IMG/VR virus record: IMGVR_UViG_3300048016_000077
Location: 1-40,471 of that record
Reading direction: 5' to 3' (one strand)
DNA: 40,471 bases
Origin: a virus
Every line of letters begins with the position of its first letter. The first letter of the stretch is position 1. Below are positions 21,662 through 30,264 of the stretch, piece after piece. Both the position numbers and the translations under genes were made by a program. The notes under the pieces were generated by a model that saw only the letters and a list, made by a program, of their open reading frames with translations, searched no databases and was not told where the DNA came from.

Positions 21662-22284
21662 ATTGGAAAAATAAAAACAAAGCCAAGTGTTCCTCAGAAG
21701 AACAACCCACCCCATTTACCATAAGCAATGAACAGTTCCAATCTTCTTCGGCACTTAGGGTATTGGAAAATAAGATTTTCTTCTATGATGATATTACAAA
21801 TGAATCTGTATTGGAGTTGAATAGATCACTTCAAGAAGTGGATACTAAATTACAAAATACTAAAAATGTATTGGGTGATAGTTTCGATCCAGTGATCCAT
21901 TTACATTTAAAGACAGATGGTGGAGAACTAAGTTCTGCTATTGCAGTCATTGATTTTATACCAACTTTAAAATCAAAAGTATATACATATGTTGATGGGT
22001 ATGTTGCTTCCGCTGGAACACTTATTTCCATAGTTGGTCATAAGAGATTTATGGGCAGACATGCATCTTTATTGATTCATCAACTTTCTTCTGAAATATA
22101 TGGAAAGTATTCCGAATTGGAAGACTCAATGGAAAATTGCAATAACATGATGAAGTTTATCAAAGGATTTTATAAACAGTATACTAAAATTCCAATGGAA
22201 CGTTTAGATGAATTACTTAAACGTGATTTATGTTTAAGTATCGAAGAGTGTTTGGAGTATGGTATTGTTGATCAACAATTATAA
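21658..22284 (+). CDS. clpP: ClpP-like serine protease
   Basis: 208 aa. DGYVASAGTLIS holds catalytic Ser118, LLIHQLS His141 and LLKRDLCLS probably Asp190, all at ClpP spacing. N-terminal 35 residues are extra and low in structure. Phage ClpP-like proteases often process capsid components or work with host ClpX/ClpA; here a gp21 prohead protease is also present, so a separate role is likely. Start overlaps the stop of the BFD-like gene; its 3' end overlaps the convergent spike gene. Confidence 0.88.
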   Translation: MNWKNKNKAKCSSEEQPTPFTISNEQFQSSSALRVLENKIFFYDDITNESVLELNRSLQEVDTKLQNTKNVLGDSFDPVIHLHLKTDGGELSSAIAVIDFIPTLKSKVYTYVDGYVASAGTLISIVGHKRFMGRHASLLIHQLSSEIYGKYSELEDSMENCNNMMKFIKGFYKQYTKIPMERLDELLKRDLCLSIEECLEYGIVDQQL

Positions 22285-23871
22285 TATTTCATTTGCCATT
22301 TTTCTTTCATGAATTTGTGGCAGAGATTGGGAAATATTATTATGTTCATTGATCTTTTCATTGGCCGCGAACTCTCTTACATCGGAATTGGATCTGGTCA
22401 ATCTCATGGGAATACCATTATGATGGTGACTATGCGGATAGTTGACGATTAAATCATCATTTTTGATGGCATATACGGGATAATATCTGTCTCCGATATG
22501 TGCTTCCCCTATTAATAAAGTTCTATCTGTGTCGGTTGCGAATTTACCTGTTACTACAGTGTCTTGAGTTTGATGAACTTCCAAAGGTGCTGTAATGTGA
22601 TGACAATATAGTTCTCCTTCCACGTATATCCCCCCACCAACGATTAAATTACCCTTTACACCTAATGAACTCTCAACATATACTTGTCTGTTGGTTCTTA
22701 GGGTTATAGTTTTTAATGATTGAAGTTCAATAAATTCCTCTGACGCGACTTGAATACCATCCGAAGCATTTAGATGAATTCTATTGAAACCAGCTTTAAG
22801 TATAGTGCCTCCCAATTCCGTAGATCCCGTGGTCTTGAAATTTATACCACCCGAACCAACTGTTCTGGAATATCTATTGCCTATAATTTTATCATCATTT
22901 CCACATGGAAAAAAAGATGAGTTGTCAATCTCTTCGATATGTGGAACCGCATCATGGTTTTTAAATGCCCCCGTGCTGGATACAACCATTTCAAATGGTT
23001 GGCTTCTTCCAGTTTTATCTATTCTAATAGATGGATAATCATTAAACGTGGCACCTACTTGTTCAAATTTATTTCTTTTAGTAAAGAGAATTTCATCACC
23101 CCCATCACCCATTTGTTGTTCAATTGGTTGAATTTCTTCTTGAATATCTAATAGTTTTAAATCTATTCGTTGGGCATCATAGTTGATATCCCATAGACCA
23201 TTCTCAGATGCCGCACTCTTCTCTGCTCCTTGGGATATGACACCGGGAGCATTAGAACCAGATTCTCCCGCCGCACTTTCTATATTAGCTGAAGATATTT
23301 GTCTTGTTTCTGCTGGTTTTGTTTTATTATAATCGGGAACTTTGGCAAATGTAACCACTTCATCCGTATCCGATTTTCTAATGGGAACACCAGAATAACC
23401 ATTGAAGGTATTTTCTACAGTGAACACAGTGCTTCCAACAACTGGATTACTTGCTCTATTTCCTGATTCTATAGTTTCTTCCCCATTTGGAACCCCAATA
23501 CCCCCTCTCTTAATTTTAAATTGGGAATTTAATTTTGATATTGGTCGAAATATATCTCTCCATGTTTCAAAAGCCTTTAACTGTTCATCCCCGATAAATC
23601 CCTTTAAATTATAAGTGTTTCCTCCCGTTCTTAAAGTATTGTCTTTAGCTACAAATTCGGTTTTATCTTTACCCACAGTTTGAAAAAGATCGTTTATGAC
23701 AGAAGTTTGCTTATTATTTGTAGCTAACTCGGAATTAACCACATTTGTCAAATTTATATTTGAACCACTTCTATGTGACAATTTAAGTTTCTCTTTATCG
23801 GTAGTGTTGTCAATATCGATTGATCCCCCTCTCTGATTTATAATCAGTCTGTTTTTATATATTAATCCCAT
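22279..23871 (-). CDS. Baseplate spike protein with C-terminal beta-helix (gp5 C-like)
   Basis: 530 aa. The last third has regularly spaced beta-helix strands (IHLNASDGIQVASEE, IELQSLKTITLRT, VYVESSLGVKGNLIVGGGI), as in the trimeric T4 gp5 C-terminal spike or VgrG. The N-terminal part starts MGLIYKNRLIINQRGGSI and also has short beta repeats. Its gene follows directly that of the OB-fold hub protein, 3 nt apart. Together they seem to divide the roles of one gp5. No lysozyme domain was found between them. Confidence 0.7.
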   Translation of the reverse strand: MGLIYKNRLIINQRGGSIDIDNTTDKEKLKLSHRSGSNINLTNVVNSELATNNKQTSVINDLFQTVGKDKTEFVAKDNTLRTGGNTYNLKGFIGDEQLKAFETWRDIFRPISKLNSQFKIKRGGIGVPNGEETIESGNRASNPVVGSTVFTVENTFNGYSGVPIRKSDTDEVVTFAKVPDYNKTKPAETRQISSANIESAAGESGSNAPGVISQGAEKSAASENGLWDINYDAQRIDLKLLDIQEEIQPIEQQMGDGGDEILFTKRNKFEQVGATFNDYPSIRIDKTGRSQPFEMVVSSTGAFKNHDAVPHIEEIDNSSFFPCGNDDKIIGNRYSRTVGSGGINFKTTGSTELGGTILKAGFNRIHLNASDGIQVASEEFIELQSLKTITLRTNRQVYVESSLGVKGNLIVGGGIYVEGELYCHHITAPLEVHQTQDTVVTGKFATDTDRTLLIGEAHIGDRYYPVYAIKNDDLIVNYPHSHHHNGIPMRLTRSNSDVREFAANEKINEHNNISQSLPQIHERKMANEIL

Positions 23872-23874
23872 ATT

Positions 23875-24624
23875 TTAATTTTCGAAATCGTTAGGATACA
23901 CTGGACCTATTTTACTTTCATTGTCTGTATCGTTGAGCAATGTCAAGCTTCTAAAATCTTGGGTAACTCCAAAATAAACAGGAAAATTCAAGTCCCCTTC
24001 ATAGTGAAAAACCCAAACTTTACTTCCAACTTCTGGAATTCCTATAACCCCCTTCGTTTTATTTACGTGTTTTGATGGTCTATATGAAAAGGAATAAGGA
24101 TTACATTTGACGCAAAAATTAACAGTTGGAGAAGAGAAAGAATCTCCTATTACAGTTTCTTCATTTTCATATAAGAACGCAGGACTAAATGATCCATCTT
24201 GTATAGTTGGAGCTTCTTTATCAATAACTTTAAATCCATCTTCATAATTACAATCAGATATTGTTGATATATCTTCTAGATCCCTGTTTAGCCTAAAATT
24301 ATTGGATTCTCCGAATAATGGAAAACATGGTTCCGCCCATGGAATACCTTTACAAATTTCATCAAAAATTTCATAGTCTTCCCAATCTCCGGTTTTCTTT
24401 TTTTCTGATTCCGTTTTGGGATTGGAATTTACACCGGGAGATTTTAATATAAATATTTCAAATTTTTCAAACCATTCATCATATGGTTGATTTGTTAATT
24501 CTGGTATGTATATTTTAACCCTATTTAGTTTTTCGGGATCATTGTTCTTAACGATAATTCCTCTATAGAATGAGTTATCCACTCTACGGTATTCATTGCC
24601 ACTTCCACTGCCTCTTACAAACAT
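23875..24624 (-). CDS. Baseplate hub OB-fold protein (gp5 N-like)
   Basis: 249 aa. FYRGIIVKNNDPEKLNRVKI and, after a long insert, GVIGIPEVGSKVWVFHYEGD followed by FPVYFGV are the typical strands of the gp5/gpV OB fold that connects the tail tube to the spike; GIPWAEPCFPLFG lies between. It would sit at the centre of the baseplate. TTAAATA 7 nt before the ATG. Confidence 0.8.
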   Translation of the reverse strand: MFVRGSGSGNEYRRVDNSFYRGIIVKNNDPEKLNRVKIYIPELTNQPYDEWFEKFEIFILKSPGVNSNPKTESEKKKTGDWEDYEIFDEICKGIPWAEPCFPLFGESNNFRLNRDLEDISTISDCNYEDGFKVIDKEAPTIQDGSFSPAFLYENEETVIGDSFSSPTVNFCVKCNPYSFSYRPSKHVNKTKGVIGIPEVGSKVWVFHYEGDLNFPVYFGVTQDFRSLTLLNDTDNESKIGPVYPNDFEN

Positions 24625-24630
24625 GTATTA

Positions 24631-25179
24631 TTATTTAACAGCATATAGCTTATAACAGAACCAATAAAGTAGTTTACTTTTTGATATTTTATTTACTATA
24701 AATTGAAAATTATACTTTAACCATGATAAAGGAACTTCTTCGGGGTGATATCTACACGCATATCTTCGTTTCTCTACACAATTATCTGGATTATTGTTAG
24801 ACCACTTAACCCTTTCAATTATAGAATCTTTTGAAAATGGATTATCTGGACATTCTAAGATTATCGAACATATAATAGAATAAATGACTGGTCTATTACC
24901 TCTCAACCATTTCCTCATATCTTTTTTACTTTCAAATAGTTTAATTTCTGGAACGGAAACTAATTGTTTATTATCTGACCATTTCAACCATAACAATGAA
25001 AACATTTCATTTGTGTATAGTTCAGATTTATCTCTTGGGATAAAGTACCTCTTCCCATTATAGAAAGCCATTGTCAATACATCCTTTTTAAAGTTAGAAA
25101 ATGTGGGATCATTAAAACCGGGAATATTCTTAACCACATTTTCCAATTGTTTAACTTCTTCTGTTATATAATCAATCAT
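24631..25179 (-). CDS. Hypothetical protein
   Basis: 182 aa, not recognised. Basic, Trp-rich (SLLWLKWSDNK, MRKWLRGNRP, LSWLKYNFQF), with a Cys/His group in NCVEKRRYACRYH. GTAAATA 7 nt before the ATG suggests late expression. Position between capsid and baseplate genes suggests a structural or assembly protein, with low certainty. Confidence 0.6.
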   Translation of the reverse strand: MIDYITEEVKQLENVVKNIPGFNDPTFSNFKKDVLTMAFYNGKRYFIPRDKSELYTNEMFSLLWLKWSDNKQLVSVPEIKLFESKKDMRKWLRGNRPVIYSIICSIILECPDNPFSKDSIIERVKWSNNNPDNCVEKRRYACRYHPEEVPLSWLKYNFQFIVNKISKSKLLYWFCYKLYAVK

Positions 25180-25297
25180 AGATATATATTTACAACACTT
25201 ATAAAAATGTCAATAAAAAACACACGGGAAATCAATCCAATGTGTTAATGTATGAAATATCAGACGAAAAGTGTCTGTTTGTGTATTGTATAACACA

Positions 25298-25669
25298 TTA
25301 AATGTAACCTAATATGTGCATTCTGGATTTATTAGAATCCCATATATTAATATCTTGGCCGCTCATTCCTAATGAGTCAGTTAATGAATTACTAGCGGAA
25401 CTATACGTAAAGAATGTGTATGTTGAATTATTAGAAATAGCCATTGGGGAATAGTGATAATTTTTATCAATTTGGAAAGCAGAACCAAAAGCATTAAATG
25501 AACATAAGGTATTACTTAAAGTTGTTTTTCTATTAAATGCTATTCCTTTATCGAGAGTATTTAAATAAACTATCCTTACACCATCACTTGATAATGATGT
25601 ATTGGTTAGTGGGGGATTTCCTGTTTTTTGGGCGGAAAGTAAGAGAGTATCGAAAGTATATCTAGCCAT
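25298..25669 (-). CDS. Hypothetical beta-rich protein
   Basis: 123 aa, starting MARYTFDTLLLSAQKTGNPP, rich in Ser/Thr/Asn and beta-prone throughout, with few charged residues. This composition is common in virion decoration or fibre proteins, but no family was recognised. CTAAATA is 5 nt before the ATG. A strong terminator separates it from the capsid gene upstream. Confidence 0.6.
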   Translation of the reverse strand: MARYTFDTLLLSAQKTGNPPLTNTSLSSDGVRIVYLNTLDKGIAFNRKTTLSNTLCSFNAFGSAFQIDKNYHYSPMAISNNSTYTFFTYSSASNSLTDSLGMSGQDINIWDSNKSRMHILGYI

Positions 25670-25719
25670 ACTATTATTTAGTCATTATGATATATTTTTC
25701 CATTTTATGTATAAAAGAA

Positions 25720-25751
25720 GAAACCGTGGGATCTTCGGTTCCCACGGTTTC
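25720..25751 (-). terminator. Rho-independent terminator after the major capsid gene
   Basis: On the minus strand GAAACCGTGGGA-8 nt-TCCCACGGTTTC, a 12-bp stem, is followed by TTCTTTT. It lies 32 bp after the capsid stop and would end the high-level capsid transcript. Confidence 0.88.
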
Positions 25752-25782
25752 GGTTTTGATTCGTTTTGCTTTACTGGATCGG

Positions 25783-27234
25783 TTACAGGTAAACTGAAGT
25801 TGATCCGGGGGTAAAGGCAACACCAAGTCCTTTTACGATAATTAAATGATAATAAAGATTGGCACCAAATATGTTATTAACGATACCGTAACGGGTCATT
25901 AGACCAACGCGAGGGGTGAAGTTAATAGGATCGATGGCACGTTGTACCATGATCGGGATATATGGGCAATAGATAATACCAGTATCATAATATTCAGAAC
26001 CCTTATAACCCATCAACGCATATTCCACAGGCTCGGTACGAGTTGGTGTGTAATAGTTTTGGTTAGGATAGTAAGTAGTATTCTGAACTTCAGTTCTTGT
26101 ATCACGATAGACGGTGAATCTAGATCCAACAGTTCCAACTTTAGCGATACCAACACCAGCAGTCGAGACAGTGCCATTGATTTCGTAAATCTTGAAGTCA
26201 GGAAGCATTTCGAGGATACTGCAAACACGAGGAGTGGCGATAATGAAATTAGCGGCACCTCTACGGTTACGAGCGGCCATACGTCCAGCTTCGATAATCA
26301 ATTTTTGATAGAATGTAAGATTTCTTTCAGCGGTCCAACGACCATCAGCACTTACAGGACTCCAGAAGGAGTAACCTGCCCCATAACCAGCGTTGAATGC
26401 AGCTTGTAGCATACGCATAACAACTTCACGGTCGATTTCGGCTTGGATTTCGTAAGACATTGCATTAGTAAGCTCGCCATCGATGTCGATGCCTTGCATA
26501 TTTTTAATATCTTGTTCCAATTCGATTGACCAACGAGTTGCGAGTCTGCGAGTACCAGCTTCAACGGAGGTTTTTTCGAACTTCATCTCAATTTGAGGAA
26601 TGCGTCCAGTGGCTTCATAGTTCTCCAAGAGTTGGGCAACGCCGCGATCTTGGTTAGCAAAAGCCCACTCGGCGTGTCCAGACAACGCAGCAGATGAAAC
26701 ACCAGTGAAACGAGTATCAAGTAATTGATAACCGAGTTCATTAGTGACACCATTTGTGTTACCTGTATAACCTAATCCGGGATTGGTTCCGCCAGTTGCA
26801 GCAGTCTTGCCAACACCATCGGTATCACTGAGGAAATCAGATTGATATTGATAGCGTAAGGCAAAAGCCAAACCGACAGGTCCACCCATAGGTTGAACAC
26901 CGCAAATCTCGTTAGAGATTAATTCGGGGAAAGTACGTCTGATCATAGGAATGAGGATTTTCGGAAGTCTGGAGTCACCAGCAGCATAATTGTCGCCATT
27001 CGCCATTGCTTGCGGGCCTGAGCCAGCAGCAGTAGTTGCGCCAAAGATACCAGAGGATGTACCGGCTTCTTCTAAACACCATCTCTCTTGGTTTTCCATA
27101 AGAATAGCAGTCGTGCGATAAACGTGTTCATTTTGGATTTCAGCTACATCTTTCGATGAGTAATCCAAAATGTCTTTCCATTTATCAACGATTGCGTTGA
27201 CATTCTTAGGGTCGATACTTTGAGGGATTTTCAT
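25783..27234 (-). CDS. 23: Major capsid protein (gp23-like)
   Basis: 483 aa. T4 gp23 family: MENQERWCLEE followed by AGTSSGIFG near the N-terminus, then LPKILIPMIRRTFPELISNEI and CGVQPMGGPVGLAFALR, a hallmark of T4-type capsid proteins. A probable gp21 cleavage site lies after Glu56 (LEE before AG), fitting the LxE rule and the T4 pattern. It forms the hexamers of the head. It follows gp22 and gp21 in T4 order and is closed by its own terminator. The start lacks the usual late motif; an AGAAAGAAAAC purine stretch lies upstream. Confidence 0.96.
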   Translation of the reverse strand: MKIPQSIDPKNVNAIVDKWKDILDYSSKDVAEIQNEHVYRTTAILMENQERWCLEEAGTSSGIFGATTAAGSGPQAMANGDNYAAGDSRLPKILIPMIRRTFPELISNEICGVQPMGGPVGLAFALRYQYQSDFLSDTDGVGKTAATGGTNPGLGYTGNTNGVTNELGYQLLDTRFTGVSSAALSGHAEWAFANQDRGVAQLLENYEATGRIPQIEMKFEKTSVEAGTRRLATRWSIELEQDIKNMQGIDIDGELTNAMSYEIQAEIDREVVMRMLQAAFNAGYGAGYSFWSPVSADGRWTAERNLTFYQKLIIEAGRMAARNRRGAANFIIATPRVCSILEMLPDFKIYEINGTVSTAGVGIAKVGTVGSRFTVYRDTRTEVQNTTYYPNQNYYTPTRTEPVEYALMGYKGSEYYDTGIIYCPYIPIMVQRAIDPINFTPRVGLMTRYGIVNNIFGANLYYHLIIVKGLGVAFTPGSTSVYL

Positions 27235-27263
27235 ATGATAGTTTTCTTTCTATATATTAGTTC

Positions 27264-27277
27264 AGGTCTTGCGACCT
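27264..27277 (-). other. GCAA-tetraloop hairpin between gp22 and gp23
   Basis: AGGTC-GCAA-GACCT on the minus strand, 30 nt before the capsid start and 17 nt after the gp22 stop. Possibly an RNA processing or stability element for the capsid message. Confidence 0.5.
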
Positions 27278-27294
27278 CATAGTTCTTGGTGAGA

Positions 27295-28185
27295 TTATTT
27301 TTGCCCTTTCCCACGGGATAGAGCAGCGAGATAATCGTTCTTAAGATTGCTATTAGTATTATTTACTTTTTCTTCCACAACTTTTTGTATTTTAGGTTGT
27401 GGAACGAAATCTGGTTTAACTTCTCTCTTGGAAATTGCTTCTTCTTTTAGAGTTTGAAGTTTTGATTTTTCTTGTTTGTCAAACAAACGAACCGTGTAGT
27501 CGAAATTTTCTTCGATGAATTTCACAGACTTATCACCCAAAGCTTTCTTGACGAAGTTCTTTTTAGATTCTGGGAACTTGGAAACTTTGGATTCGAGCAG
27601 AGAACCGACTTCGGTTCTTTGATTTTGTTCGTATAGAGATTTGAATTGTTTCTTCAACTCCACATTTTCCTTTTTAAGTGTAGCAATTTGATCCGCACCA
27701 TCAATAACCGCTTCTTGAACGGACTCCTTGATCATTGCAGAGTCAACAGCAAGAACCTTTTGTAAATTCTTTAAAACATTGAATGCGGTCTTGTTCTTAA
27801 CTGCTTGGGAGAAATCTTCGGCATTAATGGATTCCTTTAGATATTCATCAAGATAAGTGCTAATGGATTCGATAAGAGTTTTCTTGAATCTTTTAGCATC
27901 GACTTTAGAATCTCTTTCATATAACTTAACGATTTTGACTAATTTAGAAGCGTTTGATTTATCAACAGCTTCGATTAATCTCTTCATTTTCTTTGTATGG
28001 TCCTTGTCGATGGTATCAATAAGGGTTTTTAACTTCCCTGCATATATTTCATCTTGTTCCAAAAGAGCGGATTCAACATTCAAGTCAACCTTTTCGTTAA
28101 AGGCTTCTTCGATTGCAGTAAGAGTTTCGTCGGTCAGAACCTTCTGAACGTCTTCGGTGAATAAATTTTTAAGATTTTTCTTCAT
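27295..28185 (-). CDS. 22: Prohead scaffold protein (gp22-like)
   Basis: 296 aa. Begins MKKNLKNLFTEDVQKVL, is highly charged and almost entirely helical (coiled coil), as expected for a core scaffold, and lies between gp21 and gp23 in T4 order. The scaffold is digested by gp21 during head maturation; several LxE sites are present. An ATG 36 bp upstream is in frame, but it overlaps the preceding stop and adds a non-homologous looking stretch. Confidence 0.85.
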   Translation of the reverse strand: MKKNLKNLFTEDVQKVLTDETLTAIEEAFNEKVDLNVESALLEQDEIYAGKLKTLIDTIDKDHTKKMKRLIEAVDKSNASKLVKIVKLYERDSKVDAKRFKKTLIESISTYLDEYLKESINAEDFSQAVKNKTAFNVLKNLQKVLAVDSAMIKESVQEAVIDGADQIATLKKENVELKKQFKSLYEQNQRTEVGSLLESKVSKFPESKKNFVKKALGDKSVKFIEENFDYTVRLFDKQEKSKLQTLKEEAISKREVKPDFVPQPKIQKVVEEKVNNTNSNLKNDYLAALSRGKGQK

Positions 28186-28186
28186 A

Positions 28187-28474
28187 TTATTGGAATAACG
28201 GGGTTGATAGTTCTTTTTCAATTTTTTCTTGAAGTTTGGACTCTACCGCTTGCTTAATATATTTATTCGCGGAGGCATAGTTTTTTATTAAAATACATTC
28301 TATAAAGTTAACAATGTCAGTATTTTCACATATATCTTCTTTTCTTTTATATGAACCCTTACCTTTTTTAGGTGCTTCGACTTTAGTAGCAGGAGCAAAC
28401 TTTCTACGCTCTTTAACCTTTGGCCCCTTAACAGAGGCTTTTCCTGTCTTTTTAATTTGTTTAGCGATTGACAT
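28187..28474 (-). CDS. Small prohead core-like protein
   Basis: 95 aa. A very basic N-terminal half (KKTGKASVKGPKVKERRK) is followed by a helical half ending KELSTPLF. In T4-like phages a small protein beside gp21/gp22 (gp67/gp68 type) belongs to the prohead core; the position and the terminal TPLF pattern fit, but homology is not secure. TTAAATA is 5 nt before the ATG, suggesting that the gp22 gene is read from this promoter. Confidence 0.6.
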   Translation of the reverse strand: MSIAKQIKKTGKASVKGPKVKERRKFAPATKVEAPKKGKGSYKRKEDICENTDIVNFIECILIKNYASANKYIKQAVESKLQEKIEKELSTPLFQ

Positions 28475-28482
28475 AACTATAT

Positions 28483-29151
28483 TTAACCTAAGCTGTTAAT
28501 AAACTTTATAATTTGTTGACGAAGGAAGTTATCTATGTCCTTTTTTGGTAGTTTAGAGATGGATTTTTCAAAATCTTCATATAACTCCTCAAACCTTCCC
28601 TCATCATCTATAACGAATGACTTGGATTCCAGAATACCATTAACAAATGCTTTTGGATATGATGGATCAGCAACCGCATCAATAGCCACCAAATACATAT
28701 TCTCAACTAAATTGAAATCTTTAGATTCTTTTAATGATCCCAATGCTCTTGTAGATACCCCAACTTTAACTCCATCATTAATAAGTGATCTTAAAATTTG
28801 ACCACAAGGAGTTGATAAAACTTTGGACTTACCATGAAAACCTCCATCGGCTTCATATAATTCTGTTACTAGATGACAAGCTCTTTCTAAATTAACATCA
28901 GCAGAACTTGGATGGTTTAATTCTCCCATTGCTCGTCCCGGTTCCACCATCTCTTTAATATATCTCCCAACATCCTTTCTGGTTTCGTCCAACCCATACA
29001 TTCTCTTATTCTTATTAACTTGGTCACAACCTATGAATGGACCTTTGATATATAATGTTGATTGACCTTTTAAATTTACTTGTTCTTCCAAGTATTCAAA
29101 GTTATCAAATGCATCGGGATTCTCGGCTATTAATTTTAATCTTAGCGACAT
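28483..29151 (-). CDS. 21: Prohead core protease (gp21-like)
   Basis: 222 aa. GRAMGELNHPSS carries catalytic His80 and VKVGVSTRALG catalytic Ser133, as in T4 gp21 and related phage maturation proteases with herpes-protease fold. GPFIGCDQVNKNKRMY and AVADPSYPKAF are also typical. It cleaves scaffold and capsid proteins at LxE sites. ATAAATA lies 5 nt before the ATG. Confidence 0.93.
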   Translation of the reverse strand: MSLRLKLIAENPDAFDNFEYLEEQVNLKGQSTLYIKGPFIGCDQVNKNKRMYGLDETRKDVGRYIKEMVEPGRAMGELNHPSSADVNLERACHLVTELYEADGGFHGKSKVLSTPCGQILRSLINDGVKVGVSTRALGSLKESKDFNLVENMYLVAIDAVADPSYPKAFVNGILESKSFVIDDEGRFEELYEDFEKSISKLPKKDIDNFLRQQIIKFINSLG

Positions 29152-29183
29152 ACATATATTTATTAAAATAAAGGATAAATCTA

Positions 29184-29642
29184 TTAATTTAATTCCTTTT
29201 CTGTAATAATAATAAATTCCATTCCATGTTTCTTGGCAAATTCTTTAGCAAACAACCACTTATCTTGATTATTCTTATACTGTAATTGTTCGTATAACAT
29301 ATTGGATTTCTTTTTACCTTTGGATACAATAGGTTCTAATGTTTGTTTATATGGTTTTATTTCAACTAGATATTTTTTTTATTTGTTACCTTCTAATATC
29401 TCAACGTAATTATCTATGTAATATTTACGTTGAGTTTTTTTAATTGTATCGAAGTAAGGTATAACTATGCTTTCACTTGACCATTTTTGTATGGTGTCTG
29501 TCTTATCACACCATCTCATAAACTTTAATTCCAATCCCGATCTATATATAATAGGAGCCTTTCCTATATATTTTTGGGGATTCAGTGGTTTATAATAACC
29601 CTGCTTGAATTTTGGATTTTTATTTAATCCCAATAATCCCAT
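29184..29642 (-). pseudogene. 4: Head completion nuclease gp4-like, interrupted by an in-frame TAA
   Basis: Reading from ATG 29642, 87 codons (YIGKAPIIYRSGLELKFMRW, then YYIDNYVEILEGNK) end at TAA 29381-29379. The same frame continues with KKYLVEIKPYKQTLEP to WLFAKEFAKKHGMEFIIITE and stops at 29184. The whole frame is 152 codons, close to the 150 aa of T4 gp4. The stop lies before the conserved EIKP, where the nuclease's catalytic Glu and Lys should be, so the short product would lack activity. Adjacent A8 suggests an error-prone site. Readthrough, mutation or sequence error remain open. Confidence 0.75.
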
Positions 29643-29866
29643 TATTTCTTTTCAGTGTTTGCTCGTTGTGTCCAGACTTCAGATCTTAATGATTCAAAGC
29701 GTTCTTCCAACCTAGCAATTCTTGTTTCTATGTTAATATCTCTTACAACTCTGGTTTCGATTTGTTTTTCCATGCGATCCTTTAATGTAAACCACATACC
29801 AAAGGAACCCGCCATTATACCAACAATGGTTCCAATTGTTACAAGGGTTTTGCTATTAATCTCCAC
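29642..29866 (-). CDS. Small membrane-anchored coiled-coil protein
   Basis: 74 aa. Hydrophobic segment at residues 8-27 (VTIGTIVGIMAGSFGMWFTL) then a charged helix with IARLEERFESLRSEV. Starts with GTG; ATAAATA lies 6 nt before it. Similar in layout to the membrane protein of the lysis region (7254). Its stop overlaps the ATG of the gp4-like gene. Role unknown. Confidence 0.62.
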   Translation of the reverse strand: MEINSKTLVTIGTIVGIMAGSFGMWFTLKDRMEKQIETRVVRDINIETRIARLEERFESLRSEVWTQRANTEKK

Positions 29867-29875
29867 AACTATTAT

Positions 29876-30259
29876 TTATTCCATCGGATCTTCAATTATT
29901 GGATCTGGAATTATTTCTTCAAGCACTGGACACTCTATTGATATGATACCTTGATTGGATACATTTATTTTTTTACCAGCAATCGTAATTGCTCTGGGTC
30001 CACCGTATCCTGTATTATCTTGAATATTATTTAAACTTGTAGCAGTTATGTAATGAATTTCAAACAACCCTTGTAACTTTCCAGTATTCAAAAGTTCCTG
30101 TAAAACACTAACCAATTCGTTATCAGGAAGACTCCAAAGATAATTATAACTGTTATTAAGAACAGAAATAGCTGCGGCTATTGCGCGGTTTTCGGTATCC
30201 GAAAATTCTTCAAGTTTGCGAATATGTTGTTGCGTGGTTGTTGTTTCAATTAGTTTCAT
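29876..30259 (-). CDS. Hypothetical protein downstream of fibre genes
   Basis: 127 aa, starting MKLIETTTTQQHIRKLEEF, helical N-terminal half and beta C-terminal half with an acidic Pro-rich tail (EEIIPDPIIEDP). ATG at 30259 is chosen over an upstream one; it is preceded by TATAAAACTT, as for the reductase gene. It follows the fibre-like gene and may be a chaperone or attachment protein; no direct evidence. Confidence 0.62.
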   Translation of the reverse strand: MKLIETTTTQQHIRKLEEFSDTENRAIAAAISVLNNSYNYLWSLPDNELVSVLQELLNTGKLQGLFEIHYITATSLNNIQDNTGYGGPRAITIAGKKINVSNQGIISIECPVLEEIIPDPIIEDPME

Positions 30260-30264
30260 AAGTT

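Noticed and set aside
14592-29381. General reassignment of TAG or TAA as sense codons
   Set aside because: TAA and TGA end many intact genes, TAG ends a plausible gene at 9416, and no tRNA with a CTA or TTA anticodon was found in the window.
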